This document shows, in pieces, positions 13,561 to 24,184 of a stretch of DNA of 27,322 bases (positions are counted from its first letter, which is position 1; the number at the start of each line of letters is the position of its first letter). A program made the translations under genes and the position numbers. The stretch comes from Chromera velia (taxonomy: Eukaryota; Sar; Chromeraceae). The notes under the pieces were generated by a model that ran no database searches, was not told where the DNA came from, and worked only from the letters and a program-made list of their open reading frames with translations. The stretch is taken from contig JAHBMJ010001688.1 in NCBI GenBank assembly GCA_018398765.1, positions 1-27,322 on the forward strand. Reading direction: 5' to 3'.

Positions 13561-14159
13561 TGGCATCTAGACTGGCATCATGCTAAGTCGCACAGACGTA
13601 TATATATATAGACGTCAACATGGATGTGGACAGATAATAAATGCGAGGATGAATGGGGGACACATTTATGTACGGGTTCTCACTCAGTATGCAAACAAGC
13701 CCAGATGACAGGCTTTTGCATCAACACCGTCATACAGACCGACTCTATGTGAAATGCAGCACCCCAGGTAGCAGCCACAGCTCGGCCCGGGATCATTCTT
13801 CAAGTTCCATCGAGCTTCTTGCTTGCTCAATCGACTGCCTTCGACTCTCTTTTGATCAATGCATGGACCAATGAACCAACCAAAAGCGCATTTATTAATG
13901 GCGGGTCGTTTGCAGAGAGTAGAAATGGGCATGCAATCACAGATCGGGTAACAGGTGGACGGGCGAAAAGATGGAGGATGAAACGTCAGCAAGCGAGGCA
14001 CAGCTCATTCATGAGTGAAATACAATCAAAGACATCGACTCACAAGCAAGCAGACAAGCAACCAACCAAACAAACAAACAAACAGCAGAGCAACAGAACG
14101 TTCTCGTGTAAGGAAGAGAAAGATGGAGGACCCAATACAGACAGCGGTGCAATAGAAGA

Positions 14160-15423
14160 CGGGGCAGATCGATCTTGAGAGTTTGGCCCGAACGGTCAAT
14201 CTCTCTCTTGGTCTCTGTCCCTGTCTCTGTTCTTGCGTTTCTCTCACTGCCGATGGAGAGAAATCGGAGAAACAGCACTTCATTCTTCGCTTTCCTTCTT
14301 TTCATGCGACTCCCGTCCCCCTTCTCCCCTTTCATCTCCCACAGAGGCTGATTGTCTTCAGAGGTGAGTGGCACGTCCGGAGCTGCATGGAAAAGAAGAG
14401 CACAGCAAAGGAAAGGAGCCGGATGATGCATGGGATTGATGGTCTTCTGGACAGACGGAGCTAGGCGCATACAGCAAGCTGAACGTCTGAAAGGAATCAG
14501 GTTTCACAAAGAGATCGACTCAGATACGCAGAAACACCGACCGACATATATAGATGTGGCTAGGAACATAAGCCGAACAGCAGGAGGCAAGCACACAGAC
14601 TACGAGGGAGGCAGATACATGTGGATCGTTAACCAAGCAGGAAGAGGGAGGTAATCGACGATTCAGTGAGGCTGTCTTGCTCACGGAGCAACTGACGGAC
14701 AGCATGATTTCCTCAACGTAAGTTCGCTTTCCTGCAGGAGCCCTGAAGCAGTTGTCTTGTTCATACTTGGTTCTCAGCTTCTCGTTGTTAAAGGAGGACC
14801 TCATGGTCGCCGTTCTGGCCTTAGAAGCTGCTGTTGAAGTCTCATGGTCGCACGGCCTGACCGCCCTGGAGAGAATCTGCGCGGTGTGGTCGAAGTACCC
14901 GCCTGTGGGGGAGATGGGGGAGGACGCTGCCGAAGGGGAATGCCCCGTGAGCATGTCCCGCAGGGAAGCGGCAGTCTTTTGGGTGGGTGCGACTTTGAGA
15001 GTGCGCGTGGGGGGGTGGTCGGGCGTGGGCTGGGTCAGGGGGTTTTTGTATGTCTTCTGGTTGGTGGTCTGGAAGTGGTCGGGCGCGGTGATGGAGGGCC
15101 TCTTCACGGGCCATCCAAGTCCAGTTGCATACCTGCGGGGAAATATGTCAACGCGTGCAAAAGTGTGCACTCAGGGATTGGACTTAGTTTGGATACAGGT
15201 CAGTCAGTTTGAGGTGTTAATTGTATTGAAGGTGTTGTTTGCATGCATGCGCTGACTTGTGCATACTGGTGGCGGTGAAAGGTTTCTGAGTGTACTCAAA
15301 AGCCTGTTGGGTCCTCTCTTTGTTCTCAATCTGCTGGTGAGTCCATCCACTCATGAGCACACCGTCACTGTACTCAGTGACACCGAAGGGAGTGGGGGTA
15401 CCGACAGTCAGCTGAGCGGCCAT
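14160..15423 (-). CDS. Putative ciliary microtubule-associated protein (MIP-like), 3' end unresolved
   Basis: Start ATG 15423-15421 in context AAAATGGCC. Exon 1 is 15423-15257 (donor GTCAGC, phase 2). Exon 2 is 15132 to about 14697 (acceptor TTTCCCCGCAG, donor GTCAGT, phase 0). Exon 3 starts at 14347 (acceptor GACAATCAG); its end is not fixed. The product is hydrophilic and rich in Thr/Ser/Pro/Tyr, with short motifs such as MHKYATGLGWPVKRPS, HFQTTNQKTY and PAGKRTYVEE and no folded domain. This composition, with scattered aromatic and TTNQ-type motifs, resembles small microtubule inner proteins of cilia. The resemblance is general, not a family match. It is divergent from PPCS and lies in the same window as a flagellar gene. 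The open frame on the opposite strand here is a shadow. Confidence 0.4.
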
Positions 15424-16022
15424 TTTGAAGAAGAATTAATAGAAGAAGGCGAGAATGTTTGGACGTGACGATGAATAACACAGATCGTGCTGTGGTGCAA
15501 GCAGACATGTACTGGTCTTGGATCAAGTGTGTAGCTCCAGAGCGTGTCACGGGGATGGACACCGATAATATGTGACCGATTCAATGCAATGATGGAGATC
15601 GGGCTGAGCAAAGTACGCGTGTCACTGCATGAGGCCAACGTTTCAAGTCGAAAAGGAAGGTCAGACAAAAGCCTCCCCCGGCCGGATCCCGGCCGGACCC
15701 ATGCATGCATGCAGCATATGCGAACGCGCGGCCCGCGCGGGCGCGGTGCTGCGCGGCGCGCGCGTGTCCGTCCGTCTACATCTGTTAATTCTCCCAATTT
15801 CTTTTCCGTTCAATGTCTGATGCCAGTGATCTCAGTGTATCTCAGTATATGTAAGACCGACAGGCTGAAGATTCGGTTGCCCGTACGTTTGCAGTCACTT
15901 TGTACTGGATCAATCCTCTCATCAGGGTCTTGGGGAATCTGTCTCTTCATTGTCACGGTATCTTCAGCTCGAAAGTTGATCTCGGTGTCCGTCTCTCCGG
16001 CCTCTCGTTTTCACTTGTTGAA
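15424..16022. promoter_or_regulatory. Divergent (bidirectional) promoter region 2
   Basis: Between the minus-strand start at 15423 and the PPCS start at 16023. It has two CCGGCCGG palindromes exactly 11 bases apart (15678-15685, 15689-15696), ATGCATGCATGCA at 15701-15713, then dense CGCG/GCGC runs to about 15765. The combination mirrors the other divergent promoter. Promoter function is inferred. Confidence 0.55.
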
Positions 16023-16940
16023 ATGGATCCCGACGAGTTCTTCAACACCAGCCCGGTGCCCCCGCACCTCTCTGAAGCCAGCGAAAAAGTAAAGGAGTTC
16101 GTTGCAAAGTCCCAGAAAAACCCGTTGGTGGTGATCACCTCGGGGGGCACAACTGTCCCTCTGGAGAGAAACACCGTCAGGTTCATTGACAACTTCAGCA
16201 CAGGCCAGAGAGGCGCTGCCTCTGCTGAGTGGTTTCTTGCACAGAGCAACTACCACGTGATTTTCTTCACCAGGCCCCAGAGTGCCCAGCCGTTTGCGCG
16301 TCGAATTTCCGGGTCTGCGGGGTCGATGCAGACGGCGTTTCTGCAGTCGGGACTCCGCATATCCGAAGACAAGATCGAGGTGCTCGATCCCACAGGAGAG
16401 AAACGACAGGCGCTGCAGGATTGCCTCCGATCCTCCGACCGTCTCCTGGTAGTCAAATTTGAGTCTGTCTCTGACTATCTGCACGGTCTCCGTCTCCTCT
16501 CCATGGCGGTGGAGCCGAAGGGACCCCTTGCTTCGTTCTTTCTTGGCGCCGCCGTCTCTGACTACTTCGTCCCCCCTGCAGAAATGGCAGAACACAAGAT
16601 CGACAGCAGGGCTGCAGATGGGCTCACCCTCACTCTCCGCAATGTCCCGAAACTTCTCGGGAAAGTCAGGGAGTGGGCCCCTCTTTCCTTCGTGGGGGGG
16701 TTCAAGTTAGAGACTGACCTGGCTGTTCTGCGCCCGAAGGCCCTGAGGTCTCTCTCAACGTACGGATTGAACTTGGTGATTGGGAACGAGCTGCACACAC
16801 GCAGACACCGAGTAACGCTCTTTCTGAAGGGTGGCATAGAGGAGGAGTTGACTGTCCCCCCCGACTCACCCGAAGCGCTGGAGCCGAAGTTGGCCGGGCG
16901 GTTTTCGGAGCTGCACACGGCTTTTGTTCAAAGTCAGTGA
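16023..16940 (+). CDS. PPCS: Phosphopantothenate-cysteine ligase (eukaryotic PPCS)
   Basis: Second step of coenzyme A synthesis from 4'-phosphopantothenate: joins cysteine to it using a nucleoside triphosphate, in the cytosol. The 305-residue product matches the eukaryotic stand-alone enzyme (about 310 in human). It shows TSGGT (residues 39-43) followed by VPLE, the signature RFIDNFSTGQRG (53-64), GAAVSDYFVPPAEMAEHKI (about 175-193), the GGFKLETD segment near 225, and GNEL near 253 at the position of the human ANIL. The frame is open 41 codons upstream, but similarity to animal enzymes begins at the methionine of MDPDEF, chosen as start. It has no intron, unlike every other gene here. There is no fused decarboxylase domain, so the bacterial Coa bifunctional form is excluded. 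It shares a divergent promoter with the gene ending near 14160. Confidence 0.93.
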   Translation: MDPDEFFNTSPVPPHLSEASEKVKEFVAKSQKNPLVVITSGGTTVPLERNTVRFIDNFSTGQRGAASAEWFLAQSNYHVIFFTRPQSAQPFARRISGSAGSMQTAFLQSGLRISEDKIEVLDPTGEKRQALQDCLRSSDRLLVVKFESVSDYLHGLRLLSMAVEPKGPLASFFLGAAVSDYFVPPAEMAEHKIDSRAADGLTLTLRNVPKLLGKVREWAPLSFVGGFKLETDLAVLRPKALRSLSTYGLNLVIGNELHTRRHRVTLFLKGGIEEELTVPPDSPEALEPKLAGRFSELHTAFVQSQ

Positions 16941-17400
16941 GTGAGGGCATCAATGAGGTAGGGGTAGAGGTGGTACAGAGGCATGAAGCTCTGCAGACTG
17001 TCTCTCGTCATGCACCACTCATCTGGCCGAAAGCTCTCCCTTTTTGTCCCATTCCATTTGTCTGGTCGACTGTCTCTCACGTTCTTTCAATCTTACGTCG
17101 TTGAAGGAACTGAACAAGGCTTAGCGTGAGAGGAAGAGGGAAACGGACCGACTGAAAATGCCTGGGGCGATAGATGGCATAAGCAGGGTGTAATGCTCAA
17201 GACTCTTCCAACGCACAATTGTTCTGAATCGGGGCCGTATTCCAAGTCTCCCGTCCCCTAGCTCGTTCCCTTTGAGTCACTCCATTCGTGTGCGTGTGCA
17301 AGTGATGCAGGCTCGTCCACCTGAAGCGCTTCCTTCACAGCAAAGAGTTTAGAGGAAAAAGTGCATGCGTTTAACGCCAATTGGCAATTGCCCGTCTTTT
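16941..17400. other. PPCS downstream region, no gene seen
   Basis: Mixed-composition sequence after the PPCS stop codon, probably 3' untranslated region and spacer. No convincing exon on either strand. Confidence 0.4.
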
Positions 17401-17841
17401 GGTGAATCCTGGGCTAGATCCAGCTAGTATGGAATCCAGAGTTCAACAATTATTTTGATTAAATGGTAAATTACTAAAGTTAATAAATCAAATTTAATAT
17501 TTAACGCTAGACATTTCAGCTATTGTCTAGGCTATTGTAATAGGATTTCAATTCTTCTCAATGATTACTCCTAGCCTGAGTCTTAGGATTATTCATTGGA
17601 ATTAAGTCATCTAAGTAAGGCTTCTTAGACTAGATCTTAGAGTCACTGACAAAGACGAGCCTGAAGTCAAACAACTGTTGTTAGAACTCAGCGGCCTATT
17701 GTTTGAATGTTAATGACATACTGAGTACAAATCTTATTCATGTGTATACAGTGTTGTGCAACTGTTGTTAATTATCGTGAAGCTTAAAAAAATATTTTTA
17801 ACAATCTCCTGCATAAGGTCGCCCACTTTTTTTTTAAGATA

Positions 17842-17920
17842 CCTCAGCTTAAGCTGGGGAACGCCCCGCCCTGCTAGCTCTGGCGACAGATAGACATAGC
17901 AGGAAGGCCCTAGGGCGGAA
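17842..17920. other. GC-rich inverted-repeat island in AT-rich DNA
   Basis: CCCCGCCCTGCTA near 17863-17875 faces TAGCAGG near 17897-17903 and GGGCGGA near 17912-17919. Nested complementary arms could form a stem-loop. The surroundings are AT-rich. It is not a recognisable tRNA. It may be part of an old element or an unannotated RNA. Confidence 0.35.
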
Positions 17921-17923
17921 CAT

Positions 17924-17924
<1 letters not shown>

Positions 17925-17960
<36 letters not shown>
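17925..17960. repeat. (AATC)n tetranucleotide microsatellite
   Basis: About nine perfect copies of the four-base unit. Confidence 0.95.
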
Positions 17961-18196
17961 GAGCCGATGTCCAGAAAATATTTTAATATTTTTGTTCTAT
18001 AATTTGGCGAATTTCTTATATAAGCACCAACTTGACTAGCAACTTGAACAAATTTCAATATTTTTGTTAAAATTAGAGCTAGAGCTAGAGTTTCAGTTTC
18101 AGATGCACGAATTATGCACCGAACTACATTAAACAAATCCTAGAACAAATCAAACTAGCAATTCAAGTAAATCCAAGTATACTAACAAAAAACTTA

Positions 18197-18199
<3 letters not shown>

Positions 18200-18281
<82 letters not shown>

Positions 18282-18335
18282 CACTGTGTCTAGCACTGTG
18301 TGTGTGTGACACTGTGTGTGCGTGTGCGTGTGCGT

Positions 18336-18377
<42 letters not shown>

Positions 18378-18431
18378 CACTGTGTCTAGCACTGTGTGTG
18401 TGTGACACTGTGTGTGCGTGTGCGTGTGCGT

Positions 18432-18473
<42 letters not shown>

Positions 18474-18527
18474 CACTGTGTCTAGCACTGTGTGTGTGTG
18501 ACACTGTGTGTGCGTGTGCGTGTGCGT

Positions 18528-18608
<81 letters not shown>
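18200..18608. repeat. TG microsatellite with three-copy 96-base higher-order repeat
   Basis: A 400-base TG-rich tract. The marker ACACTGTGTCTAGCACTG occurs at 18281, 18377 and 18473, exactly 96 bases apart. Each unit also has a second GACACTG and a run of five TGTGCG-type steps. It lies between convergent genes, and all open frames through it are low-complexity artefacts. Confidence 0.95.
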
Positions 18609-18610
<2 letters not shown>

Positions 18611-19448
18611 CCTATAAGTGTCATGTAAGAACTATGCCAGAAACTATGGCTTGTGATATAAGCTTTACGCTGCTTTGACGGATAAAACTATGAAGACATT
18701 GACCCAGTCTCAACCCATTTTCACCAAAAACACACGTCAAACTTGAAAGGGAAACGCTTCCAAGATTTGCGACTTCAGAATACACCGACCCGACCAGTCG
18801 ACGGCCTACTCCTTCAAACTCATCGACTTGGCAACAATCGCAACACCGTTCCAATGAAGCCACTCACAAGAGAAGAACAGCACTCAGAAGATAAGGAGTA
18901 AGCGCGCCTGTCGCCTTTCCTCCCTGCCTGCAGACACCCTCGTTCCTCTCCTGTCTCAAATCTCGATCGGCCTGCACACGTGCACACACATACACACACA
19001 TACACACACAGATACATACACCCACACACACACACACACACGCAGAGAGAGAGAGAGAGAGAGAGAAGGAGGGAAAGAGACCATGTTTCTCTCCATGTTC
19101 TTTGCTCTTTCCTGCTCTCTCACTCAATGGGTAAGAGCAGGGACACAGACAGACCCTATAAGTTTTTCTTTTTCGCTGTCTTCTCCTTTTCGTGTGACAG
19201 ACTATCTCGTCTTTTCTTTCCTTTTTCTCTTCCTCACAGACAGCAGCGCAGGCAGGCAGGCAGGCAGGCAGGCAGTCGGACAGACAGACAGATGGATGCG
19301 CAGATGACAGACGGAGAACGGGGAATGAATGGAGAGAATCACGTACACAGTTTTCACGCATACGAAATAAAAGCTTTGTTCGCTTGCCCAGGCAGCTTCA
19401 TCTATATATTTGATGTCTTGCAACCACTGATTGCTTCTCAGACAGAGG
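18609..19448. other. CCDC146 downstream spacer
   Basis: Between the TG satellite and the CCDC146 stop codon. It holds a CA tract (about 18980-19042), GA repeats (19044-19066) and GCAG repeats (about 19249-19274). No coding exon was recognised; it probably includes the CCDC146 3' untranslated region. Confidence 0.4.
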
Positions 19449-19629
19449 TCAGGAAGAAATCGTGACTGACTGCCTGCTCGACTCACTGACTGACTTCGGG
19501 TTTGGATTCCTGAAGTGTCTCATGGCTGCTCCAGGGACAGAGGGCATGAACGGCGCCTTGTGGCCGTACGCCTTCGGGACCAGTTCCCCCTCGGGGATAT
19601 ACGCTGTCACACGTGGCTCGGCAGTGGTC

Positions 19630-19676
<47 letters not shown>

Positions 19677-22600
19677 CACACAGATGGGGGGAATCAAGAG
19701 GGGGTAGAGACAGAAACAAACAGTGCGACGTAGGCAGCAAAAGAGGTCAACCGGAAGTCAAGGAGGAAAGAGAGAGCAGAAGAAGCAAAAATTATGAAGA
19801 GGCAACAGACTCTATATTGACAAAATAAACAGCCCTGAGACAGGAACGCACGACCTCTCTGACAGCTGAGAATCTCCAACAGAGAGAGAGCCAGGCAGAC
19901 GGAAGGACAGACCTGGTCGCATTGGATGCCAACAATGCCGTCTCCTTCTCCCGCAACTTTGCCATCTGGAGGTCGGAAGCCTGAAGGAAGAAAAGAGGAG
20001 AAACAAAACAGTACAGCATCAAAGACAAGAAGGAAAAGTTCGGGGAAAAAACATGCAGATAGAGGAAAAAAGTGAAAAGGCAAAGCGCTGGCAGACGAAA
20101 AGGCAAAACGGCGAAAGTGTGTCTGTCTACATCCTTTCTCGACCCATGCTGCGCTTCATCCCACCTCCTCTTCCCCTGTACCTAATCAGTGCACCTGACT
20201 GACGTCTACCCAGTAAGTTACGGACTCAATGACTGGCAGACAGCAAGACAAAGAGGCAGCACCCACACTCACTCACCCGTTGCTGCTCGATCTCAAAGGA
20301 CCTCCAGAATTCCCTCTCAGCATTGGGAGTGACCGGCCGTCCCTCTGCCATGTTCTCCCTTGCTTCGTCTACCTGCAAGAAGCAGAAGGAGGGGCAGGGC
20401 GGAAGTTGTTTGACAAAACCATCTTCGCACTGCTCACCAATGGCCCGAGCCTCTTATCAACGGCCTTCGGACATTTCTTGGTGCTCATAGAGACGCCCAT
20501 TTGAATAACGGTTTGCATGTCTTTGTATCGGCAACTCGCATGCAGCTTTGGGTGCTTGGTGCAAAATGGCTGGTCTTCTCTTTGTGTGTGTGTGTGTGGG
20601 GGGGGGGGGTTCTTTGTTGCAGCCAGCTTTCTTTCTTGCCTTTCTTCCAGGTTTGAATGCCGTCGCCTCCTCTGTGCTTCAGTCCCTTCCTTCCTTCCTT
20701 TTTCATCAGGGATCGATCAACCAGCTGACTGACCCTTCTTGCGAGCTCGTCCCTGTCGTGTTTGAGCTTGAGGGCAGAGGCCTGATACATGGAGAGTTCA
20801 GATACCGTGGCCATCATCCGTCTGGTCAGCTCCTTGACTCTCTGCTGGAAGGCGTTCAACTGAGACGCTAGGTCGAGGGTCGAGTCCCTGCCCTCTGCCG
20901 CCTGCATCCGCAGCTTCTCCGAGAATGCGCAGATCTCCTCAAGGATCAGGTCTTTCTCCAGCAACAACTCCTTTTTCTCAGCCAGACGCTCCTCCAGAAG
21001 CTCCAGCTTTGTGCGGAGCGTCTCAAGGTCAGGGTCCGATCTGTCAGGAAGGAATCCAACAGGCAGAAAGACAATCAACGACACAGACAGGCAGGGTGAC
21101 AATCAGTCAGCCAGCCATTCATCTAGTCAGTCAGTAAAGCGGACGAAGAGGCAAAAGGGCATGGGGGAAAGAGTGCTGTTGCATGTCGCATCAATGTGTT
21201 GCAAAGATTGAATCAGGCCGCAGCGTCAAGTCAGACAAAAAAGAAGCTTCTGGACTTCAGTAAATCTTATTCCCGTTTTACAATCTTTCTTTACTCCTGC
21301 ACGGATCGCCAAGTTTTTTCCTTTCTTTTCTCTCCCTCTCGCCTTACAACTGACCCAGGAAGCTCTCTCCACTTTCGCATTTGCTTGTTCGGCTCCTCTG
21401 ATGGCAACATAGAAAGGGAGGCGAGATATCGGATAAAAAATAAGAGGAAAGGGAAAATACAGGCAGAAGAAAAAACGAATAAATCATCAGAACAAAAAGC
21501 AAGAAAGAAGAGTAGGAAGAACAAGGGAATGCTTCATGACGGATCGCCATTTTCTGTTTTCGATTTCCTTTGCCATCAATGCTTCACGAAAAATGACCAA
21601 ATACTCTCACTGAGATTTCGAGAGAGATGGGCCTATGTGGAAGAGGAAACGCGAATTCGATCTCACAGATTGAGTGAGCCAAGTAAAATGGAACAGCAAG
21701 AGAGAACGAGCGAGCACACCGAGAAAAGACAGCAGTCAGAAAAACGACCACTAAGACAAGGGGAACAGCTCGACCAACCGATTTTATGAGAGAGATCCTC
21801 GGCTTTCTTCTTCTCTGACTGCAGGTCCTCCCTCAGTTTGTACACCTCTGCAGTCAGTCTGGGCACTTCAGGCACTCTCTTCTGCTGGGTCGTGAGCTTC
21901 CTCTCCTCCTCCTTCACGTCCAACTCCAGAACGCGTATCATCTGAATGCATGCATTTGTTTAGCAAGTCAGTCCGACAATTAAAGCAGGGCGAATAAAAG
22001 AAATAGCTCCACAAATGCGAAGTCCCGGCGTACACATGCAGAGGCTCGATAGGCAGGGAATGTGCACGCAGCCATTTTGACTTCACAACCTGGGGGGAAA
22101 ACATTCGCAACATAGATGAAGGAAACAAAGGGTGTGCACGAGAACGCAAGGAGATCATTCACCCCAAAGAAGGAAAGGACATCGTCCGTTTCACCCCTCC
22201 TCTGTGGACGCAAAAAGAGAAATGTGGCCACTCTTGGGGATTCACTTCATATTCGCGACTTTCCATCCCCTGCCCTCTGTCCCTCATTCGACATCTTCGG
22301 CCGTCCTGTTCGATCTTTGGCAGACTGACCTCCTCTTTCTTCACCAAAGAGTCGGTGCCCTTTGTGGCCATGCGCTCTGCACGTCGAAAACGAAACAGAA
22401 AGGACGCACCAAGAAACTTGTGCATTGCAAACCAAAAATTTGAGTGCCCCCGTTCCTGGCTGAGAGAGAAAAGAGTAAAAAGTACTAGTCGGCCAAATTC
22501 CCTCCTGCCTTTCTGTTTGTCTTCCACATTCTCTCAGGCCTCTACCGCTTTGCACTACCGGGACATCGTCACGCTGTGAGCATTCGCGCTAGATGGTTCG

Positions 22601-23116
22601 CCGCCCTTCCGCCGAATTGGCGCGCCCAAGTTCTCTCACATTGCATCTTTGTTTCAATTTTTTCTTTTCCATTCTCAGGAGTGTGACCGGCTCACCCTGC
22701 ATGTTCAATTTCTCCCACAAGATGCACAGCTCGTCGTTTCTGTCGATCAACTGAATGCCTGTGAAGTTCCTCATCTCCACCGCGGTCTCGTAATCCCTCC
22801 TCAGCCTGCCCATCTCCCTCTCGAGACCGTTGATCACAGAATTCAATTTGTCGATCTCTATCACGAATTGCTCTACCCTCTCTGCACAAGACGAAGCACA
22901 GCACAGAAAAAGAAGAGACATCTTTGCTGCCGCGGTATAAGTTAGAGGAGAGGAAAGGAGGGGCTGCCGCAGTACAGTTGTATACTGCCGAATAGGTGTC
23001 ACAAGACAATGAAAGAAAGAAGAAGGCCACCCAAAAGAAGAGGACCAAACGCTCGACATATGGTCCAACCCGACGCGCTCTCATCAGCAGAACGGATTCA
23101 TGTGCAAGCAGGAGTA

Positions 23117-23155
<39 letters not shown>

Positions 23156-23195
23156 ACACATACACACAAACACAGACACGCACATTCAAAAACGC

Positions 23196-23236
<41 letters not shown>

Positions 23237-24142
23237 GCTTCGTTGCTGTATTTCCTTACAGGTGTTCCTTGAAATTTCCGCTTTCCGCCTCTGTCGCTGT
23301 TCTCTGCCCTCCTCTCTTGCTCTCTCTCTCTCTGACCGACCGTTGAGTCTCTGCGCCTTCGCGTCGATTCGGGTAAACTCCGCGCGCAGCCTGTCTCTCT
23401 CATCTCGCTGCTTCTGCGTGTCCATGCGGACTTTCTGCATGCAGAAATCGGAGGGAGGGCACGGATCATCAATCAGATCCTTCCGACATCGCTCCAACGC
23501 ATCGGTGTGCTGACTAGCACATATACATGCACAGAGGAATATAGGGAACGTCAGGAGAGACAGAGAAAGAGCCGGAGAGAGAGAGAGAGAGCAGAAACGA
23601 GACAATGTGCTTTTGACGTTCCTCAAGGAGGTTTCCGACAAAATTGGGGTGCTTCTTTGCAAGCGCAGACGGCATGCCTATACGCATTCATCTCTTTCCG
23701 GCTCCTTTTGCTTTACTGACCGCCAGCATTCTGTCCTTGCCCGCCGACTCGAGTTTGAGGATCTCAACTTCGTTTTGGAGAATTTTATGTTTCTCTTTCA
23801 TCTCTGCCAGCTGTTGCTCTGACGACTGAATCTGAGTCACGTACTTGTTGCGCTCGTTTTTGACGATCTCATACATCTCTGTGTATTCCCTTGACCGAAG
23901 TTTTGTCTCCTGCAAGAAAAACAACACGGAATGACGTAGACTTTCGCACGCATCTGGTCTCTGTGGGGGTAGGGGAGGACAGGGGCGATTGACGAACAGT
24001 GCACTTCATTTTCCTTTCCGGTCAACTCGCGGTGCATGCAGCAAAGATGAGGGGTCTTCCTGAACATGATGCCCTTTGCACGAGGACAACTACCCCACCC
24101 AATCCCCCCTCGCATAAAGACCGACGCAGGCAGACACATGCA

Positions 24143-24184
<42 letters not shown>

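Larger units (their letters stand above)
17400..18180. other. AT-rich intergenic block
   Basis: Second large AT-rich spacer, between the convergent PPCS and CCDC146 genes. It has CAACTGTTGTT at 17672-17682 and 17759-17769, identical to the core at 13255-13265 in the other block. It also has a GC-rich stem-loop island (17842-17920) and (AATC)n at 17925-17960. Confidence 0.6.

Noticed and set aside
14752-15255. Plus-strand open frame, Val/Trp-rich
   Set aside because: Shadow of the minus-strand gene starting at 15423; the minus frame has a good start context and phase-consistent splice sites.
17734-17928. Minus-strand frame with CYVYLSPELAGRG
   Set aside because: Short, crosses the inverted-repeat island and an A/T run; no splice or homology support.
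18281-18568. CRISPR-like regular repeat
   Set aside because: The 96-base period comes from TG-rich low-complexity units without unique spacers, in eukaryotic DNA.
18163-18628. Open frames of alternating Cys-Val or His-Thr
   Set aside because: Translation of a TG/CA microsatellite; no gene evidence.
22040-22104. Candidate exon after acceptor CCCCCCAG in CCDC146
   Set aside because: Exons 22376-22330 and 21941-21779 join directly in phase 0, and the extra segment has no coiled-coil character or similarity.
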